A stretch of 64,000 nucleotides of DNA from Welwitschia mirabilis (lineage: Eukaryota > Gnetophyta > Gnetopsida > Welwitschiales): assembly GCA_051453625.1 (NCBI GenBank), contig JBOZIK010000001.1:90867743-90931742 (forward strand), read 5' to 3'. The translations under genes were made by a program, and so were the position numbers. Below the pieces are notes generated by a model. It was given only the letters and a program-made list of their open reading frames with translations, ran no database searches and was not told the origin of the DNA. The stretch's first letter is position 1; every line of letters begins with the position of its first letter. Of this stretch, positions 63,182-64,000 are shown piece by piece.

Positions 63182-63190
63182 TATATATAA
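62945..63190. repeat. CT / TA / CA compound microsatellite with 100-N gap
   Basis: (CT)n 62,945-62,990, gap of N 62,991-63,090, (CT)n to 63,140, then ATCT units, (TA)n and (CA)n to 63,190. The 100-N block is a conventional gap size, so the true length is unknown. Confidence 0.97.
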
Positions 63191-64000
63191 GAGTTGGTAC
63201 ATTCTCAGATCCAGGATCTTATTGAAAATGGACTCATAAAGAACAATATAATTTTGAAAATGCTAATAAATAAGGAAGTCTAGGCAATTTTGTGCTATGG
63301 CTATGGACTCAAGATAAATAAAATAAAGTAGTAGTGGAATAAAAACTAAAAGAAACAAATACAATAATTTTGATTAACAAAATATACAGCTTAAAAAAGA
63401 TATCAATAAGAAATAAGAAAAATAACAACTTCAAAAATAATTCTTTGAAACTTTTGTAGGACATAAAGTGAAATTCTAAAATGCACATATGCAACAGAAA
63501 GAGTAGTTGTTAAAGGTAAATAATAATAACAAATCTCTTCAATGAAGCCTCAACAAAATACAAATATATGTCACTGAGTTCAAAGGAAAAAAAGTTAATA
63601 TGTTTTACAAGAGAGGAATGAAAAAGTAAAAGCACTCAGTTAAGTAATAAACACTATCAATGAGCTTCATATTCAACATGATAATATTTATGAAGGTTAA
63701 CTCCCTAGACAATGCATGCCTTCCAAGCTAAATAAACCTACAGAATAACATATTAAACCTAAATAAGCTACTCGAGAAGTTTCCAAAGTAGCCATGAAGG
63801 CAACAAAATAAGCCATTATTAATGTAAGTATTAAATCAAACCTAGAAGTAGACATGATATAATTATTTACAACCTCATGTAAACTTTTGTTTTATCACAT
63901 AAAACATGATTTTTACTTCTATATTTATCTTGTATACATCATCATTTTTTTAAAGCAATGAAATGAAAAGTTATGTAAATGTATTTGTACTTATGTTATT
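63191..64000. other. AT-rich end of window, nothing recognised
   Basis: A short + frame after the microsatellite (HSQIQDLIENGLIKN) has a faint Ty3-type look but is too short to assign. A minus-strand 61-codon frame (63,309-63,494) is low complexity. Confidence 0.4.

Overview
This window reads as nuclear DNA from a large-genome, TE-bloated seed plant, most likely a gymnosperm. It is very A+T-rich. CG dinucleotides are nearly absent over long stretches (I found none by eye between about 58,021 and 59,220). Almost all recognisable coding sequence is old LTR-retrotransposon polyprotein riddled with stops and frameshifts. I see no intact protein-coding gene, tRNA, rRNA or CRISPR array. The combination of extreme AT drift and Athila/Tat-type Ty3/gypsy debris would fit an AT-rich gymnosperm such as Welwitschia, but that species guess is inference only.

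Layout. 696-2,195: a decayed + strand chain of short open frames with splice-like signals, followed by a repeat of LTR family B (about 2,406-4,200). 4,770-11,660: element C, a minus-strand, apparently pol-less LTR element with a gag-like tail and a captured fragment of plastid rpl14. 11,661-18,440: element 1, a + strand Athila-like Ty3/gypsy relic (gag, PR, RT, RH, IN), split between RH and IN by a probable solo LTR of family B. 18,441-20,418: unassigned DNA ending in a nearly perfect 121-bp tandem duplication. 20,419-23,720: 3' part of a minus-strand Ty1/copia element with a polypurine tract. 23,925-28,750: element 3, a second Athila-like relic, minus strand.

29,684-56,570 is one large nested structure. 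Direct long terminal repeats of family A (about 2.9 kb each) bracket a + strand Ty3/gypsy element ('element 2'). Its leader is interrupted by element D (32,877-42,181, minus strand, same family type as C). Its protease/RT junction is interrupted by element E (from 44,167), of which one LTR, a TATA box, a minisatellite and a tRNA-Met-type primer binding site can be seen. Inside the span of the E LTR is a CpG-retaining, gene-like island carrying a fragment that resembles a pentatricopeptide-repeat protein. A second CpG-retaining island lies inside element D.

56,571-64,000 holds a third family-B repeat, two copies of a short SINE-like repeat, and a large CT/TA/CA microsatellite containing an assembly gap. 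The genes do not form a pathway. The biology is layered transposition, sequence capture (plastid and nuclear gene pieces) and deamination-like decay. Most element ends were placed by eye from repeat comparison and are accurate only to tens of bases unless a terminal motif is named.
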